A stretch of 17,443 bases of DNA, from the NCBI GenBank assembly GCA_016928455.1, contig JAFGKP010000072.1:1-17443 (forward strand), given 5' to 3'. A program made the translations under genes and the position numbers. Shown piece after piece: positions 1 to 7,976 of the stretch. Positions within the stretch are counted from its first letter, which is position 1, and every line of letters begins with the position of its first letter. The stretch is from Methanomicrobia archaeon. Its GTDB lineage: Archaea > Halobacteriota > Syntropharchaeia > Alkanophagales > Methanospirareceae. The notes under the pieces were generated by a model. It was not told where the DNA came from and ran no database searches. It worked only from the letters and a program-made list of their open reading frames with translations.

Positions 1-878
1 ACCTTAATGGCCAGTTCTCTCCGCTTCAGCCAACCTTTAATGCTTTTGATATCGGGACCCCAACAGCGCTTGATACTGGAAAACGCAGCCTCCACTACGC
101 TCCTTATGTGATAGGTATCCAGCCATTCCTCCGGACGCTCCGTATATGCCCAAAAAGAGATCTGCCATGCCGGATAGCCTTTAGGCCTACCCGTGGCATT
201 TGCCTTGAAAGCGATGAAGGGCCGCCCTTTCTTCTCTGCTACTGCCTGACAGTTCACCCGAGAGGAATACGCCTTGTCGGCCGCAGCCTTCCCGAGACGG
301 GGTAAATCACGGATCAGCCGTTTGAACTCCCGGGAATCAGAGCCACGCCAATCGGTAATGGTGAACTGGAGAATAACCATCGTCTCTACGTCGATGACGA
401 TGTGGAGCTTGAGGTAATCCTTCTTCGAGGATTGGCGCTTTATGCGGATGTCGAACCACTTGCTGCTCGTCTTGAGGCTGAATCCTGAGCTGTCAAAGGC
501 AACATCTATGCCCCGTCGCCGCATCTGAAAGGTAATGAGTCGCGAGAGTGTTCGGATATAGGAGAGCGGCATCTTTGCCATACTCCTCGCGATCACGCTG
601 TGACCCGGCAGGCGCGTGAGCTTAAGTTGCTGTCCAATGAAGGCATTGGTCTTAAGATAGGCCTCAATTCCATCGTACGATCGGTTAGTGAATACTTTCA
701 TGAACAGGGAAATCGCCACCACCTTAGGGTCCCAGCAAGGACGTCCGACTGAATTCCGTCCCCAGGGAGGCTTCGCCCTTTCCACCACGTTTATGATAGC
801 GAGGGCCATGAGATGGTCCAAATCTCGATTCAACCGGTTAGCAAGCCGCGGAGAGACTCGCCTTTTCGGCTTTCCCAT
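1..878 (-). CDS. DDE transposase, IS4/IS5 type (3' end beyond the window)
   Basis: An uninterrupted frame of 292 codons starts at the ATG at 878 and runs off the left edge, so the stop codon is outside the window. The product should cut and join the ends of its insertion sequence. The DDE catalytic triad is visible: D129 in FDSSGF, D201 in DKAYSS, and E263 in the YHIRSVVEAAFSSIKR stretch, where Y-x2-R-x3-E is the usual signature of IS4/IS5-type DDE enzymes. The N-terminal third is basic and helical. The frame has no stops or frameshifts, so the element may be active or recently inserted. No clear RBS precedes the ATG. An AT-rich, TATA-like stretch lies immediately upstream at about 890-903. 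The terminal inverted repeats cannot be checked because the other end is missing. The exact IS family is not certain. Confidence 0.88.
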   Translation of the reverse strand, partial: MGKPKRRVSPRLANRLNRDLDHLMALAIINVVERAKPPWGRNSVGRPCWDPKVVAISLFMKVFTNRSYDGIEAYLKTNAFIGQQLKLTRLPGHSVIARSMAKMPLSYIRTLSRLITFQMRRRGIDVAFDSSGFSLKTSSKWFDIRIKRQSSKKDYLKLHIVIDVETMVILQFTITDWRGSDSREFKRLIRDLPRLGKAAADKAYSSRVNCQAVAEKKGRPFIAFKANATGRPKGYPAWQISFWAYTERPEEWLDTYHIRSVVEAAFSSIKRCWGPDIKSIKGWLKRRELAIK

Positions 879-1000
879 ACTGGGAAGAAATATATTTAAA
901 TAAGGTATATTTCCACTGCATGTTTCTCAGGGAAAAGCTTGCAAGTCCATCATTAGGATGGGACACCGAGTTGGGACATCTCTTCATCCTTCTTTTTGGG

Positions 1001-1393
1001 ATGAAGCCGCGGTTGACAGAAGGTTTATCTTCTTTGGCAGCCGACCTCAAAACGGTAAAAGAAACGAAAGAGATGTTTGTCGAGAAGTTGCAGGGTGGCC
1101 TGAATCTCACTGTTTGTGCACATCGAATAGCGGCAATCTATGAGACGTACCTTCAGGAAGGCCAGACAATCCAGCCACACTTCCATCCTGACGCGGAGGA
1201 ACTCTACTACCTCCTGTCCGGTAACGGTATCATGCACATAGGTGACGAAGAGCGTGAAGTAGAAGCGGGCGATGTAATTTATATACCTCCCGACACGGTC
1301 CACTTCCTTCACAACAGTTCGGAAGCGCCTATTCGATTTATCACTCTGATGGTCAGGATACCCCGGGCAGAACTCATGCCCTATATCCAGTAG
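1001..1393 (+). CDS. Small single-domain cupin protein
   Basis: The product has one conserved cupin barrel. Motif 1 is in PHFHPDAEELYYLLSGNG (H-x-H-x4-E-x6-G) and motif 2 in EVEAGDVIYIPPDTVHFLHN, which supplies the third metal-binding histidine. Such proteins bind a divalent metal; their functions range from isomerases to sugar or hormone binding, and no substrate can be inferred here. The frame is open from an ATG at 920, but the first residues from there do not resemble a cupin. ATG 1001 gives 130 aa and ATG 1073 gives 106 aa, nearer the usual size. None has a good Shine-Dalgarno sequence, so the start is a guess. The neighbouring insertion sequence may have replaced the original 5' end. 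The domain call is firm; start and function are not. Confidence 0.75.
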   Translation: MKPRLTEGLSSLAADLKTVKETKEMFVEKLQGGLNLTVCAHRIAAIYETYLQEGQTIQPHFHPDAEELYYLLSGNGIMHIGDEEREVEAGDVIYIPPDTVHFLHNSSEAPIRFITLMVRIPRAELMPYIQ

Positions 1394-1435
1394 CGCTGAT
1401 CAGGTGCAGTGACCGCCCCAGACTGAGCCATCACC

Positions 1436-1457
1436 ATCAGAATGCGGCGATTCTGAT
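1436..1457. other. Perfect 8-bp hairpin downstream of the cupin gene
   Basis: ATCAGAAT (1436-1443) and ATTCTGAT (1450-1457) form a perfect stem around a GCGGCG loop. No T-tract follows on either strand, so it is not a typical terminator. It lies in the 189-bp gap between the cupin and GYD genes, where I see no gene. It could stabilise the 3' end of the cupin mRNA. Confidence 0.4.
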
Positions 1458-1582
1458 CTCGCCGGCGCGTTAGTTACTCGGGCGTCGCTGACGTTTTAGA
1501 TCGTCTCAGCGGTTCTGACGAAGTAGGGAAAGACTCTTATCTTCTACCAACTAATAGTATACCCGGAGGTGAGGCGAAAAAG

Positions 1583-1828
1583 ATGATGTTCATTACCTGC
1601 GTGAAGATCAATCCTGGCATGACCGAAGAAGCGAAGAAATTCGGTGACAAGCTGCTCAAAGAGCCACCGAAAGGCGTGAAGTTCCTGCAGGTTTATCACA
1701 CGCTCGGCCGGTATGACGCACTCTGGATTTACGAAGCTGAGGATTCGAACGTGATCATTGATTTCCTGCACAAAAGCCGGAACGTATCCACAACAGAAAC
1801 CTGGGTTGCCTTTGAAAGGAAGAAATAG
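1583..1828 (+). CDS. GYD-domain protein (small alpha/beta ferredoxin-like fold)
   Basis: The product is 81 residues with the family hallmark LGRYDALWIYEAED at about residues 41-54. The layout is beta-strand (MMFITCVKINP), helix (TEEAKKFGDKLL), then VKFLQVYHTLGRYD and a closing TTETWVAFERK strand. GYD proteins are small stand-alone domains related in fold to Lrp/AsnC ligand-binding modules; their function is unknown. The start is well supported: GGAGGTGA at 1565-1572 sits ten bases before the ATG at 1583. A second ATG follows directly. The gene is monocistronic, with a gap before it and a strong terminator right after its stop. No DNA-binding helix-turn-helix is present. Confidence 0.8.
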   Translation: MMFITCVKINPGMTEEAKKFGDKLLKEPPKGVKFLQVYHTLGRYDALWIYEAEDSNVIIDFLHKSRNVSTTETWVAFERKK

Positions 1829-1830
1829 TG

Positions 1831-1880
1831 TGGGTTGGTAGCATTTTCCTTCATTTCCAACCCATTTTTCCATTTTTTTC
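1831..1880 (+). terminator. Hairpin plus T-tract terminator of the GYD gene
   Basis: TGGGTTGG (1831-1838) pairs perfectly with CCAACCCA (1857-1864). The stem is followed by TTTTT, CCA and seven more T residues to 1879. It begins two bases after the GYD stop codon. Archaeal termination depends mainly on the T-tract; the stem is an extra. Confidence 0.75.
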
Positions 1881-2033
1881 ACGGTTCATACGTTGAGTCT
1901 TGAAATAGTAGAGTACCTGCATTTTTACGAACGTTCTCGTTGAGTTGCTACAAGCAAAGCAAAAAGAAACCGCTCAGCTCAGTAAACGTGCACCGGGGTG
2001 AAACGGTACGTGAATCGGCATATAAAAGTGAAT

Positions 2034-2059
2034 AAAAAAGGACAGTCTAACGACTGTCC
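2034..2059 (-). terminator. Hairpin plus T-tract terminator of the DUF5654 gene
   Basis: On the minus strand a perfect 8-bp stem (GGACAGTC, 2059-2052; GACTGTCC, 2047-2040) encloses a 4-base loop and is followed by six T (2039-2034). It lies 75 bases after the stop codon of the DUF5654 gene. The interval 1881-2033 shows no gene. Confidence 0.75.
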
Positions 2060-2133
2060 ATGCGAAGACGCTGTTTGTCCTTAGAGCTGCTGTCTGCGAC
2101 AGTGCGCGAGAAGATGCAGAGCGCCGCTGCTGC

Positions 2134-2361
2134 TTACCCTTTTGCTCTTTCAGCAACTCTCGCGATCCAGATGGTAACAATAACAGCGAGAATGGTGACG
2201 ACCACGGCGTAGATCAAGAAGCCAATTATGTCGCTTCCCGTACCCAAATACTTGCTGACGATCGCCTTTATTGCCTCATTCCACGCAAGCGCAGCGATCA
2301 GGCCGAAGGCAGCGGTAATGAGAGCTGCTATTTTTTCAATCACCTCAGCTTTTAGTGCCAT
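2134..2361 (-). CDS. DUF5654 family two-helix membrane protein
   Basis: A 75-residue protein with two hydrophobic segments: about residues 10-30 (AALITAAFGLIAALAWNEAI) and 46-68 (IIGFLIYAVVVTILAVIVTIWIA). It has a short charged N-terminus and a basic tail, RVAERAKG. The AFGLIAALAWNEAI and YAVVVTILAVIVTIWI patterns match archaeal DUF5654, a small membrane protein family of unknown function. The start is secure: AAGGAGGTGA (2380-2371) lies nine bases before the ATG, and a canonical TATA box sits about 45 bases upstream of it. Together with the downstream terminator this makes a complete one-gene transcription unit. It lies just outside the putative integrated element. Confidence 0.82.
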   Translation of the reverse strand: MALKAEVIEKIAALITAAFGLIAALAWNEAIKAIVSKYLGTGSDIIGFLIYAVVVTILAVIVTIWIARVAERAKG

Positions 2362-2400
2362 TTCTTGCTTTCACCTCCTTTCCTGTTCCATCGGCGGTCT

Positions 2401-2413
2401 GGGTATATAAAGC
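2401..2413 (-). promoter_or_regulatory. TATA box for the DUF5654 gene
   Basis: The minus strand reads GCTTTATATACCC. Placing transcription start about 26 bases downstream, near 2381, gives a 20-base leader that contains the AAGGAGGTGA RBS. This is an ideal archaeal promoter arrangement. Confidence 0.75.
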
Positions 2414-2543
2414 TTGTGGTGGATGCCTGCTCATCCTTACAGCTTTTGACGCCACCCGCTCGCCTCAGGAGACGGGTCTTCAAGACCGAAATTGGCATAG
2501 AAAGATTGCTGAGGCGCAAACGAATCCATAAAGCTCTAAAACG

Positions 2544-2565
2544 ATGCGCCGACCGGGATTTGAAC
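2544..2565 (-). repeat. Distal attachment-site copy (tRNA-Gly 3' end)
   Basis: These 22 bp are identical to 8598-8619. On the minus strand they start at GTTCAAAT (end of the T-stem and the T-loop) and end at TCGGCGCAT (3' acceptor strand, discriminator A, one extra base). Identity stops on both sides: the bases flanking the repeat differ. No tRNA body is present here, so this is a fragment, as left by site-specific integration. Confidence 0.8.
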
Positions 2566-2723
2566 GCTGATTTACTGGTAAAGGTAGCATAGCGAAGCAA
2601 TATAAACGGTTATTTTTAGTTTTAAGGCATGGATATTGTCATAAAAAGCTATCAGAGGGAAAATATTGCTTTTCTTGGTATCTTGGTCCTTCATCCCTTC
2701 CGCTTTCATCGCTTCTTCCGCCG

Positions 2724-3148
2724 CCGCTTACAGGCAAGGTAAAAACGATACCAAAAGACAAAGGCGGGAAGAGGGGTAAGCCCAAAGATGGCGAACGTGA
2801 AAGGTACATGCCATTGCCCTGCGAGCTACTGGCTGATCTCTACTCGTTCATTGTCGATTCGCGGATAGAACCGAGCGAGCGCATCTTTAACCTTCATAAC
2901 AACCAGAGCTTATCAACCCCTGAAGAGATATGCTAGTCTAGCGGGGGTAGACGTGTGACCGAGAAGCGGGTGTCCATCCTCACCTCTTCCGGCATGGATT
3001 CGCGGTTAATTTCTTTAAGCAGATCTACAATCTGGTGGCACTGAAGGTGCTGCTCGGTCATACGTCAATACTTAGGACGATGATCTATCTTCGGCTAGCC
3101 CAGGTAGATCGTCGGGAAGCGATAGATCAAGTAAACTTCTACGTGTAA
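2724..3148 (+). pseudogene. Tyrosine recombinase (integrase), C-terminal remnant with frameshifts
   Basis: The remnant is readable only across several frames. From about 2724 one frame gives GKVKTIPKDKGGKRGKP and then ERYMPLPCELLADLY, typical of the beta-hairpin and the xPLP segment of archaeal integrases; it hits a stop at 2934. Neighbouring frames supply LAGVDV and TEKRV. From 2975 the frame gives HPHLFRHGFAV (H-x-x-R box), then LLGHTSI and MIYLRL with the nucleophilic tyrosine, ending at a TAA at 3146-3148. The N-terminal half with the first catalytic arginine is not found upstream. At least three frame changes are needed, so no active enzyme can be made. It reads away from the nearby repeat at 2544-2565, as expected of an integrase next to its attachment site. 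Confidence 0.8.
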
Positions 3149-3190
3149 AGCGACTATTAGTATGTGGCCCCGGTCCTTCTTGCACGAAGA

Positions 3191-3268
3191 ATGGAAGGAG
3201 ACGAAGCGGTCCTGGAGATATGTTATGAATGCAGTACAAGTTTGGAAGAAGACCAGATATTCAGATAA
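3191..3268 (+). pseudogene. Possible zinc-ribbon fragment
   Basis: A 25-codon frame reads MEGDEAVLEICYECSTSLEE and ends in DQIFR. It resembles the first half of a zinc ribbon, with a CxxC knuckle followed by a LEED-x2-F segment, but the second CxxC is missing because of a stop. No clear RBS is present. It may be debris of a protein carried by the element, or chance. The rest of the 3149-3547 interval, 400 bp and AT-rich, shows no gene I can support. Confidence 0.25.
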
Positions 3269-3547
3269 GGGGCATAACTGCCGTATATCCTACCTACAAC
3301 GTCGGATATTTTTCCACGCTACCTATTCTATTATTAAGTCATAATTGCTATATAAATATAAAATAAAGCGTAAATCTCGCGCAGCCGGGGCTATCATCTG
3401 AGAACGTTTTGAACAACAAATCCCATCGTCTACTACCCTACTTTTCCTCGCCTCCAGAACAGCGGAACAAAACTGTTGAAGCGAATTAGCATCGGTATAC
3501 TTGGTATCCTTGAAAGGGGTGAAGGCCGCCAGAAAATTCAAATAACT

Positions 3548-5011
3548 TCATACAAAAGGCGTGAGCGTTAATCTAAGCGTATCTTCGGTAATGACATTCT
3601 CCAGGCAATGTAACTTCGTGTCTGGGCGATTGCAATAGAGGACTACACTCCTATCGAGTACGGCCAACTTAAAGCGCGTTGTTACCATTTGACCCAATCC
3701 TGAACTCAGTGCGCTCTCGGTCGGCATGCCAAACACTCCCACATTTCCGGCTTCCCGCAATTCCGCTATCCAATACGAGAATAATTCTAACGCTTCTTCA
3801 AGGTTGCCCAGCGTTTTCAAACGATATTGAAACTCTAAACAATCCGTTCCGATAATGACCATGACAGGCGGTTCTAAATGAGCAATGAAATCGGCGAACA
3901 GTGGAAAATCTTCATCCATTGAGAGACCGTCCAAAACCTTAACGTTCTCTCGTGCCTCTTTCTCCCACCGCTCGGTCGCAGAGTCCTTGATGCTCATAAC
4001 TTCTCCTCCGCACCACATGCACCCTTCAGCCCTTGCTTTTCGTTTCTCAAAGACCGTAAGATACTTTAGATAATCCTCGCCCTTCACAAACGGCACGATA
4101 CCACGCCGTAACCGCCGTTCATCCCAGCCACTGCTTGGGATTACCACGCAATGAGTACCCTGCTGTACGCTGTTGATAATCATGTGCGCGATGATCGACT
4201 GGTATCCCAGGAGGGATAAATCGTCTCCGTATTCTATAATGGCCGTGCTTCCTTTACTTAATCCGCCGTCCAAAATAACGTCTAATTCCGAACAACCCGT
4301 AGAGAGATGCGTGGGGGTATTGTGTATAGTCTCCACTCTTCTTGGCTTCTCCACTCTCCTCCGCTCGAATGGTGGGAAAAACCGAAATCGACCATCATCT
4401 AAGGTAAAGCCATAGTGATGTTGATCGACTCTGACGCCTCTTAACTTCTCTAACAGCATTTCCCGGCCTCTCCGATTATCTACGGATATTCGGCTCATTT
4501 CTATTATGCCATCAACGAGGTAATCGAGCTGGGTTGTAGCCATTCTTTCTGATATGAGTATCAAATTCAGTTTGTGTTGTGTGGCATAATTTCGTACCAT
4601 AGTGGTGATTCCGGCTTCCAGTTCCTCGATCTTGCCCTCTTTCTCTTCTGAGGTTATCGCTTCCCAGCTATCAATAACGAGTGTCGCGGTTTTTTCTGCC
4701 TCGCCCAATTTCTCATACAGAACGTCCGAGAGAGACCGTAAGCCCGTAAAGCCTTTCTGTGACGGATACAGCTTCGTTGCATCGATCACGCTGATAGCGT
4801 CTGCACGTTTTTCCAGCCAGGGTAATTGCGTGTACAAAGCGGGCAGCGAGATCCGTGTTGAAAGGTAAACGGCATTTTCACCCCCGAACTCGTTGAGTAT
4901 CTCAAATGCGAGCATTGTCTTTCCGGTGCCTGGCGCACCCTTTATCAGAAGCGAATAGCCCGCACCCGCCGAAAGCGCCGCCCTCAATTCCGGTGGAATT
5001 CTACTGATCAT
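3548..5011 (-). CDS. GvpD-like / RAD55-family ATPase with two RecA-like domains
   Basis: The product is about 487 aa with two KaiC/RecA-type domains. Domain 1 (about residues 1-200) has an intact Walker A, GAPGTGKT (25-32), a Walker B-like TLVIDSW near 110-116, and the YLSTRISLPALYTQLPWLE and DYLVDGIIEMSR segments typical of archaeal GvpD-like proteins. Domain 2 (from about 237) begins STGCSELDVILDGGLSKGS, as in KaiC repeats, but its P-loop is degenerate (EYGDDLSLLGYQ, with no GK[ST]). It also carries a CMWCGG cysteine pair. Such ATPases are linked to signalling or regulation; GvpD itself represses gas-vesicle genes. No gvp genes are in this window, so the target is unknown. I prefer ATG 5011 because the upstream TATA box predicts transcription start near 5022; the frame also allows ATG 5032. 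It sits alone between AT-rich gaps inside the putative element. Confidence 0.78.
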   Translation of the reverse strand: MISRIPPELRAALSAGAGYSLLIKGAPGTGKTMLAFEILNEFGGENAVYLSTRISLPALYTQLPWLEKRADAISVIDATKLYPSQKGFTGLRSLSDVLYEKLGEAEKTATLVIDSWEAITSEEKEGKIEELEAGITTMVRNYATQHKLNLILISERMATTQLDYLVDGIIEMSRISVDNRRGREMLLEKLRGVRVDQHHYGFTLDDGRFRFFPPFERRRVEKPRRVETIHNTPTHLSTGCSELDVILDGGLSKGSTAIIEYGDDLSLLGYQSIIAHMIINSVQQGTHCVVIPSSGWDERRLRRGIVPFVKGEDYLKYLTVFEKRKARAEGCMWCGGEVMSIKDSATERWEKEARENVKVLDGLSMDEDFPLFADFIAHLEPPVMVIIGTDCLEFQYRLKTLGNLEEALELFSYWIAELREAGNVGVFGMPTESALSSGLGQMVTTRFKLAVLDRSVVLYCNRPDTKLHCLENVITEDTLRLTLTPFV

Positions 5012-5040
5012 AGTACGTGTGTATACATACATGGTTCCAG

Positions 5041-5055
5041 AGTATTATAAAATTT
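5041..5055 (-). promoter_or_regulatory. TATA box for the GvpD-like gene
   Basis: The minus strand reads AAATTTTATAATACT. Its centre is about 37 bases before ATG 5011 and only 16 before ATG 5032, which favours the shorter protein with a very short leader and no Shine-Dalgarno sequence. Confidence 0.5.
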
Positions 5056-5772
5056 GCCGTAAAAACTGCTCTACACGTTCATGCATGCATGTTTCTGCAC
5101 GTGTAAACGATCCGGAAGTAGTAGTGTGGTCGCGTTATCCGGTCTGTTTTTTAGTTTACTATGCAACGCTTCGTTTTCTTGGGTTCGTTAGGTTTGGTTA
5201 TGAGAAGATGATTTTGGTTGTCATTAAGTTGGCTGAAGTTTTTTAGGTTAACCTTGGCAGTGCATCTTTAATGTTCGCTCCGCTCCCATTTCCCTTTTAA
5301 CTTTTCTTATAGGTTTGTTAACCAGTTGTTTTTTTGTTTAATTTAAAAACTTTATGTTGCGATGGATGTTTGCCCTTTACCTGTCACATATTCAGGACTG
5401 AAAAGTCGAGTCATTGCCAGAATAAATAGCTCTTCCGGTAAAGATAATGCCCACTACAAGACCATAGATATAGTGTATCGGTAAATCCCGTTCAGGATCA
5501 TTAGTAAATTAATTCAAAGGTATGTCCTCTTTTCTATCACGGCAACTCTTCAATTTCATCAGTACTCGCGCGCCACAATAGAAAACACCTGATATAATTA
5601 ATTCCTAAGCCCTGATTTGATAAAATAAGGCGTGAGTGTAAGGGTCATATACTATTTTTTTATGCGAGAAATTCCCGCTGATTTTGAGCATGATTTTGTG
5701 GTGGCGGTGTAGAGCTAGCTATACATCCCCAAAGGCGATGAATCTTCAGTTTAGTAATCGAAACACCATTCG
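5056..5772. other. AT-rich 0.7-kb stretch without a supported gene
   Basis: No full gene is seen here. Three minor items occur: a 10-bp palindrome AGGTTAACCT at 5245-5254; a 16-codon plus-strand stub MREIPADFEHDFVVAV starting at 5661 behind a TATA-like TATACTATTTTTTT; and a 38-codon minus-strand frame at 5392-5508 with a hydrophobic stretch (YIYGLVVGIIFTGRAI). They may be gene debris. Confidence 0.4.
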
Positions 5773-7722
5773 TCAAAGCGGCGTCCCGTTCAAAAAGCCC
5801 CGGAGCAGCGCAGGCCATAACCCCTTCCAGAACAGCATCTTCAGTTCATACACGCCTTCCACATCCCTCTTCTCCATATAAAAGCCCGCTTTCTCAAAGA
5901 CCCGGAGCATCGCCTTGTTATCCATCAGCACGTCCGCAGTGAAACCAAGAAGACCCTGTTTCTTCGCCAGGTAGGTGAGATACGACAACAGTTCCGTGCT
6001 GATTCCCTGGTTATGATAATCGTCACGTACAGCGAATGCGACATCCGCAGTGTACGTTGTCTCGTTTATCGCATACTGCCCGATGCCCACGAGTTCTTCG
6101 TTCTCCTCCTCTTCCAGCACGGCAAGTATCACCATCTGTTTCGAATAATCAATGACGACAAATTCCTGCAAGCGATCATGCGGCATATCTTTGCGCGAAG
6201 AGATAAACCGGTGATAGAGCGTATCGTCCGAGAGTGAATAGAAGAAATCTTTTAGGAGCGGCTCATCACTTATCTTCACCGGTCTCAGCTTGATCTCAAG
6301 GCCAGTCTTGGTGGTTCTGTAGGTCTCCAAGTCTTCCGGATACTCACCTCCTGCACCTGATATAAACGCCTGATCGCTAAAGATAATATTCTGTCTCTTC
6401 GCTTCTTCTATAAGCCACGGTCTGAATTTGGGGTGTGCTATCGCGATCAAGCCCATGGCGCGCTCTCTGATGTTCTTTCCGTGCAGATAGGCTATTCCAT
6501 ACTCGGTCACGACATACTGGACATCGCCCATAGTGAGCGTGACACGGGTACCCTCTGTGAGAAAGGGCACGATCCGTGAGACGGTACCGTCCGCTGCGGT
6601 TGATCGGAGGGTAAGTATCGTCTTCCCGTTACGCGCTAAAACGGCACCTCGCATAAAATTAGCCTGACCCCCGATTCCACGGTAAAAGACTTCACCAATG
6701 GATTCCGCAGTCGCCTGCCCCGTAAGGTCGATCTCAAGCGCACTGTTTATCGCCGTCATGTTATTATGCTGCGCTATAATCAGCGGATTGTTCGTATAGT
6801 CTACCGTTCTGAACTCGATACCGGGGTGATCGTGGAGAAAATCATAGGTCGCCTTTTTGCCCATACAGAACGTTGCTACGGTCTTTCCCCGATTGATGCT
6901 CTTCTCGCTATTGTCAATAACACCCTGTCTCATCAACGCAACGAGGCCATCACTCAGCAGTTCCGTATGTACGCCAAGATGCTTTTTCTTGTGGAGATTC
7001 GAAAGAATCGCATTTGGTATACTGCCGTAGCCTACCTGAATGGTATCTCCGTCTTGAATGAGACGCGCAACGTATTTCCCGATCAGCGATGTGATTCCCC
7101 CTTCTACCTCTGCACTATATTCCAATAAGGGTTCATCGTATGGGAGGATAAAATCCACATCGTCAAGGTGAATAAAGCTGTCGCCATGCACCCGCGGCAT
7201 ATACGAGTTGACCTGTGCGATAACTATTGCGGCTTTTTCTACCGCCGCCTTCACTATATCCACACTCACTCCCAGGCTCACATAACCGTGTTCATCGGGT
7301 GGTGAGGTCTGCACGAGCGCGACATCAATCGGTATAGTCCTGCGATAGAACAAATCAGGGACCTCAGATAGGAATATGGGTGTGTAATCGGCAAAGCCGT
7401 TATTTACCGCGTCTCTAGTACTATCGCCAACGAAGAACGAGTTATGCCGGAAATTATCCTTGAATTTCTCATCCGTATAGGGCGCGACACCGAGCGTCCA
7501 GACGTGGAATACTTCAGCATCAAAGAATGCCGTTGGATGTGATTCCGCATACTGTATGAGCGCACGAACGAGATACTGAGGCTCACCGCAGCCGGTACCA
7601 ATAAAAATGTGCGCACAGCGATGAATATGAGCGAAGATCTTCTCTTCGGAGACAAACTTTTCGGGGTATCTCGTCCTCATTACATCCAATACGTTATGCC
7701 CTTTCTCTAAATCCATCTCCAT
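5773..7722 (-). CDS. Acetyl-CoA hydrolase/CoA-transferase fused to a GNAT acetyltransferase domain
   Basis: The product is about 649 aa. Residues 1 to about 455 form a class I CoA-transferase of the acetyl-CoA hydrolase / 4-hydroxybutyrate CoA-transferase group. Visible motifs are SPPDEHGYVSLG, VGYGSIPNAI, GVHTELLSDG (its Glu is the expected residue that forms the CoA thioester), GGQANFMRGA and VTEYGIAYLHGKNIRERA. Residues from about 465 to the end form a GNAT domain with acetyl-CoA-binding motif AFAVRDDYHNQGISTELL and NKAMLRVFEKAGF. Such fusions occur in anaerobes that handle short-chain acyl-CoA. The likely reaction is CoA exchange between acetyl-CoA and another acid, or its hydrolysis; the GNAT part may acetylate a small molecule or protein. 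The start at ATG 7722 follows AGGAG (7735-7731) by eight bases; a GTG at 7731 overlaps that RBS. A decayed acetyl-CoA synthetase lies just upstream. Confidence 0.87.
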   Translation of the reverse strand: MEMDLEKGHNVLDVMRTRYPEKFVSEEKIFAHIHRCAHIFIGTGCGEPQYLVRALIQYAESHPTAFFDAEVFHVWTLGVAPYTDEKFKDNFRHNSFFVGDSTRDAVNNGFADYTPIFLSEVPDLFYRRTIPIDVALVQTSPPDEHGYVSLGVSVDIVKAAVEKAAIVIAQVNSYMPRVHGDSFIHLDDVDFILPYDEPLLEYSAEVEGGITSLIGKYVARLIQDGDTIQVGYGSIPNAILSNLHKKKHLGVHTELLSDGLVALMRQGVIDNSEKSINRGKTVATFCMGKKATYDFLHDHPGIEFRTVDYTNNPLIIAQHNNMTAINSALEIDLTGQATAESIGEVFYRGIGGQANFMRGAVLARNGKTILTLRSTAADGTVSRIVPFLTEGTRVTLTMGDVQYVVTEYGIAYLHGKNIRERAMGLIAIAHPKFRPWLIEEAKRQNIIFSDQAFISGAGGEYPEDLETYRTTKTGLEIKLRPVKISDEPLLKDFFYSLSDDTLYHRFISSRKDMPHDRLQEFVVIDYSKQMVILAVLEEEENEELVGIGQYAINETTYTADVAFAVRDDYHNQGISTELLSYLTYLAKKQGLLGFTADVLMDNKAMLRVFEKAGFYMEKRDVEGVYELKMLFWKGLWPALLRGFLNGTPL

Positions 7723-7952
7723 CCACAGCACTCCTTTTTCTTTTCCTTCTCTCTTTTACTACATCACAACATTTCGTGGATAAAAAAAGTTTGCGGATCA
7801 ACGTAAACACGATTCAGGACCGATAGTTACATTCACAGCGTTTATTAACGAACGCTCAGATGAAAAACTCCCCATGAGCACGGTTTGAGAAGCTATGCGG
7901 GATTATCCTCTGAGGAATGAAAGAGTAGCGCAAAATAAACGTAAAAGTAGAA

Positions 7953-7976
7953 CAGGGCTTATTAAAAAGCCCTGTC
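7953..7976 (-). terminator. Hairpin overlapping the stop of the acetyl-CoA synthetase remnant
   Basis: ACAGGGCTT (7953-7961) and AAGCCCTGT (7968-7976) form a perfect 9-bp stem with a 6-base loop. The stop codon at 7965-7963 lies in it. A weak T-rich stretch follows on the minus strand. It was probably the terminator of the former gene. The gap 7723-7952 holds the likely promoter of the CoA-transferase (T-rich CTTTTTTTATCC around 7780-7792, minus strand) and no gene. Confidence 0.5.

Noticed and set aside
2365..2592. Plus-strand open frame of 75 codons across the distal repeat
   Set aside because: It runs antisense to the TATA box and 5' end of the DUF5654 unit and through the tRNA fragment; it has no RBS and no recognisable domain.
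3323..3541. Minus-strand open frame of 72 codons just after the GvpD-like gene
   Set aside because: It begins with TTG, has no RBS and shows no recognisable motif; most likely chance in AT-rich DNA.
5019..5246. Plus-strand open frame of 75 codons upstream of the GvpD-like gene
   Set aside because: It overlaps the GvpD-like promoter antisense, has no RBS and no family resemblance.
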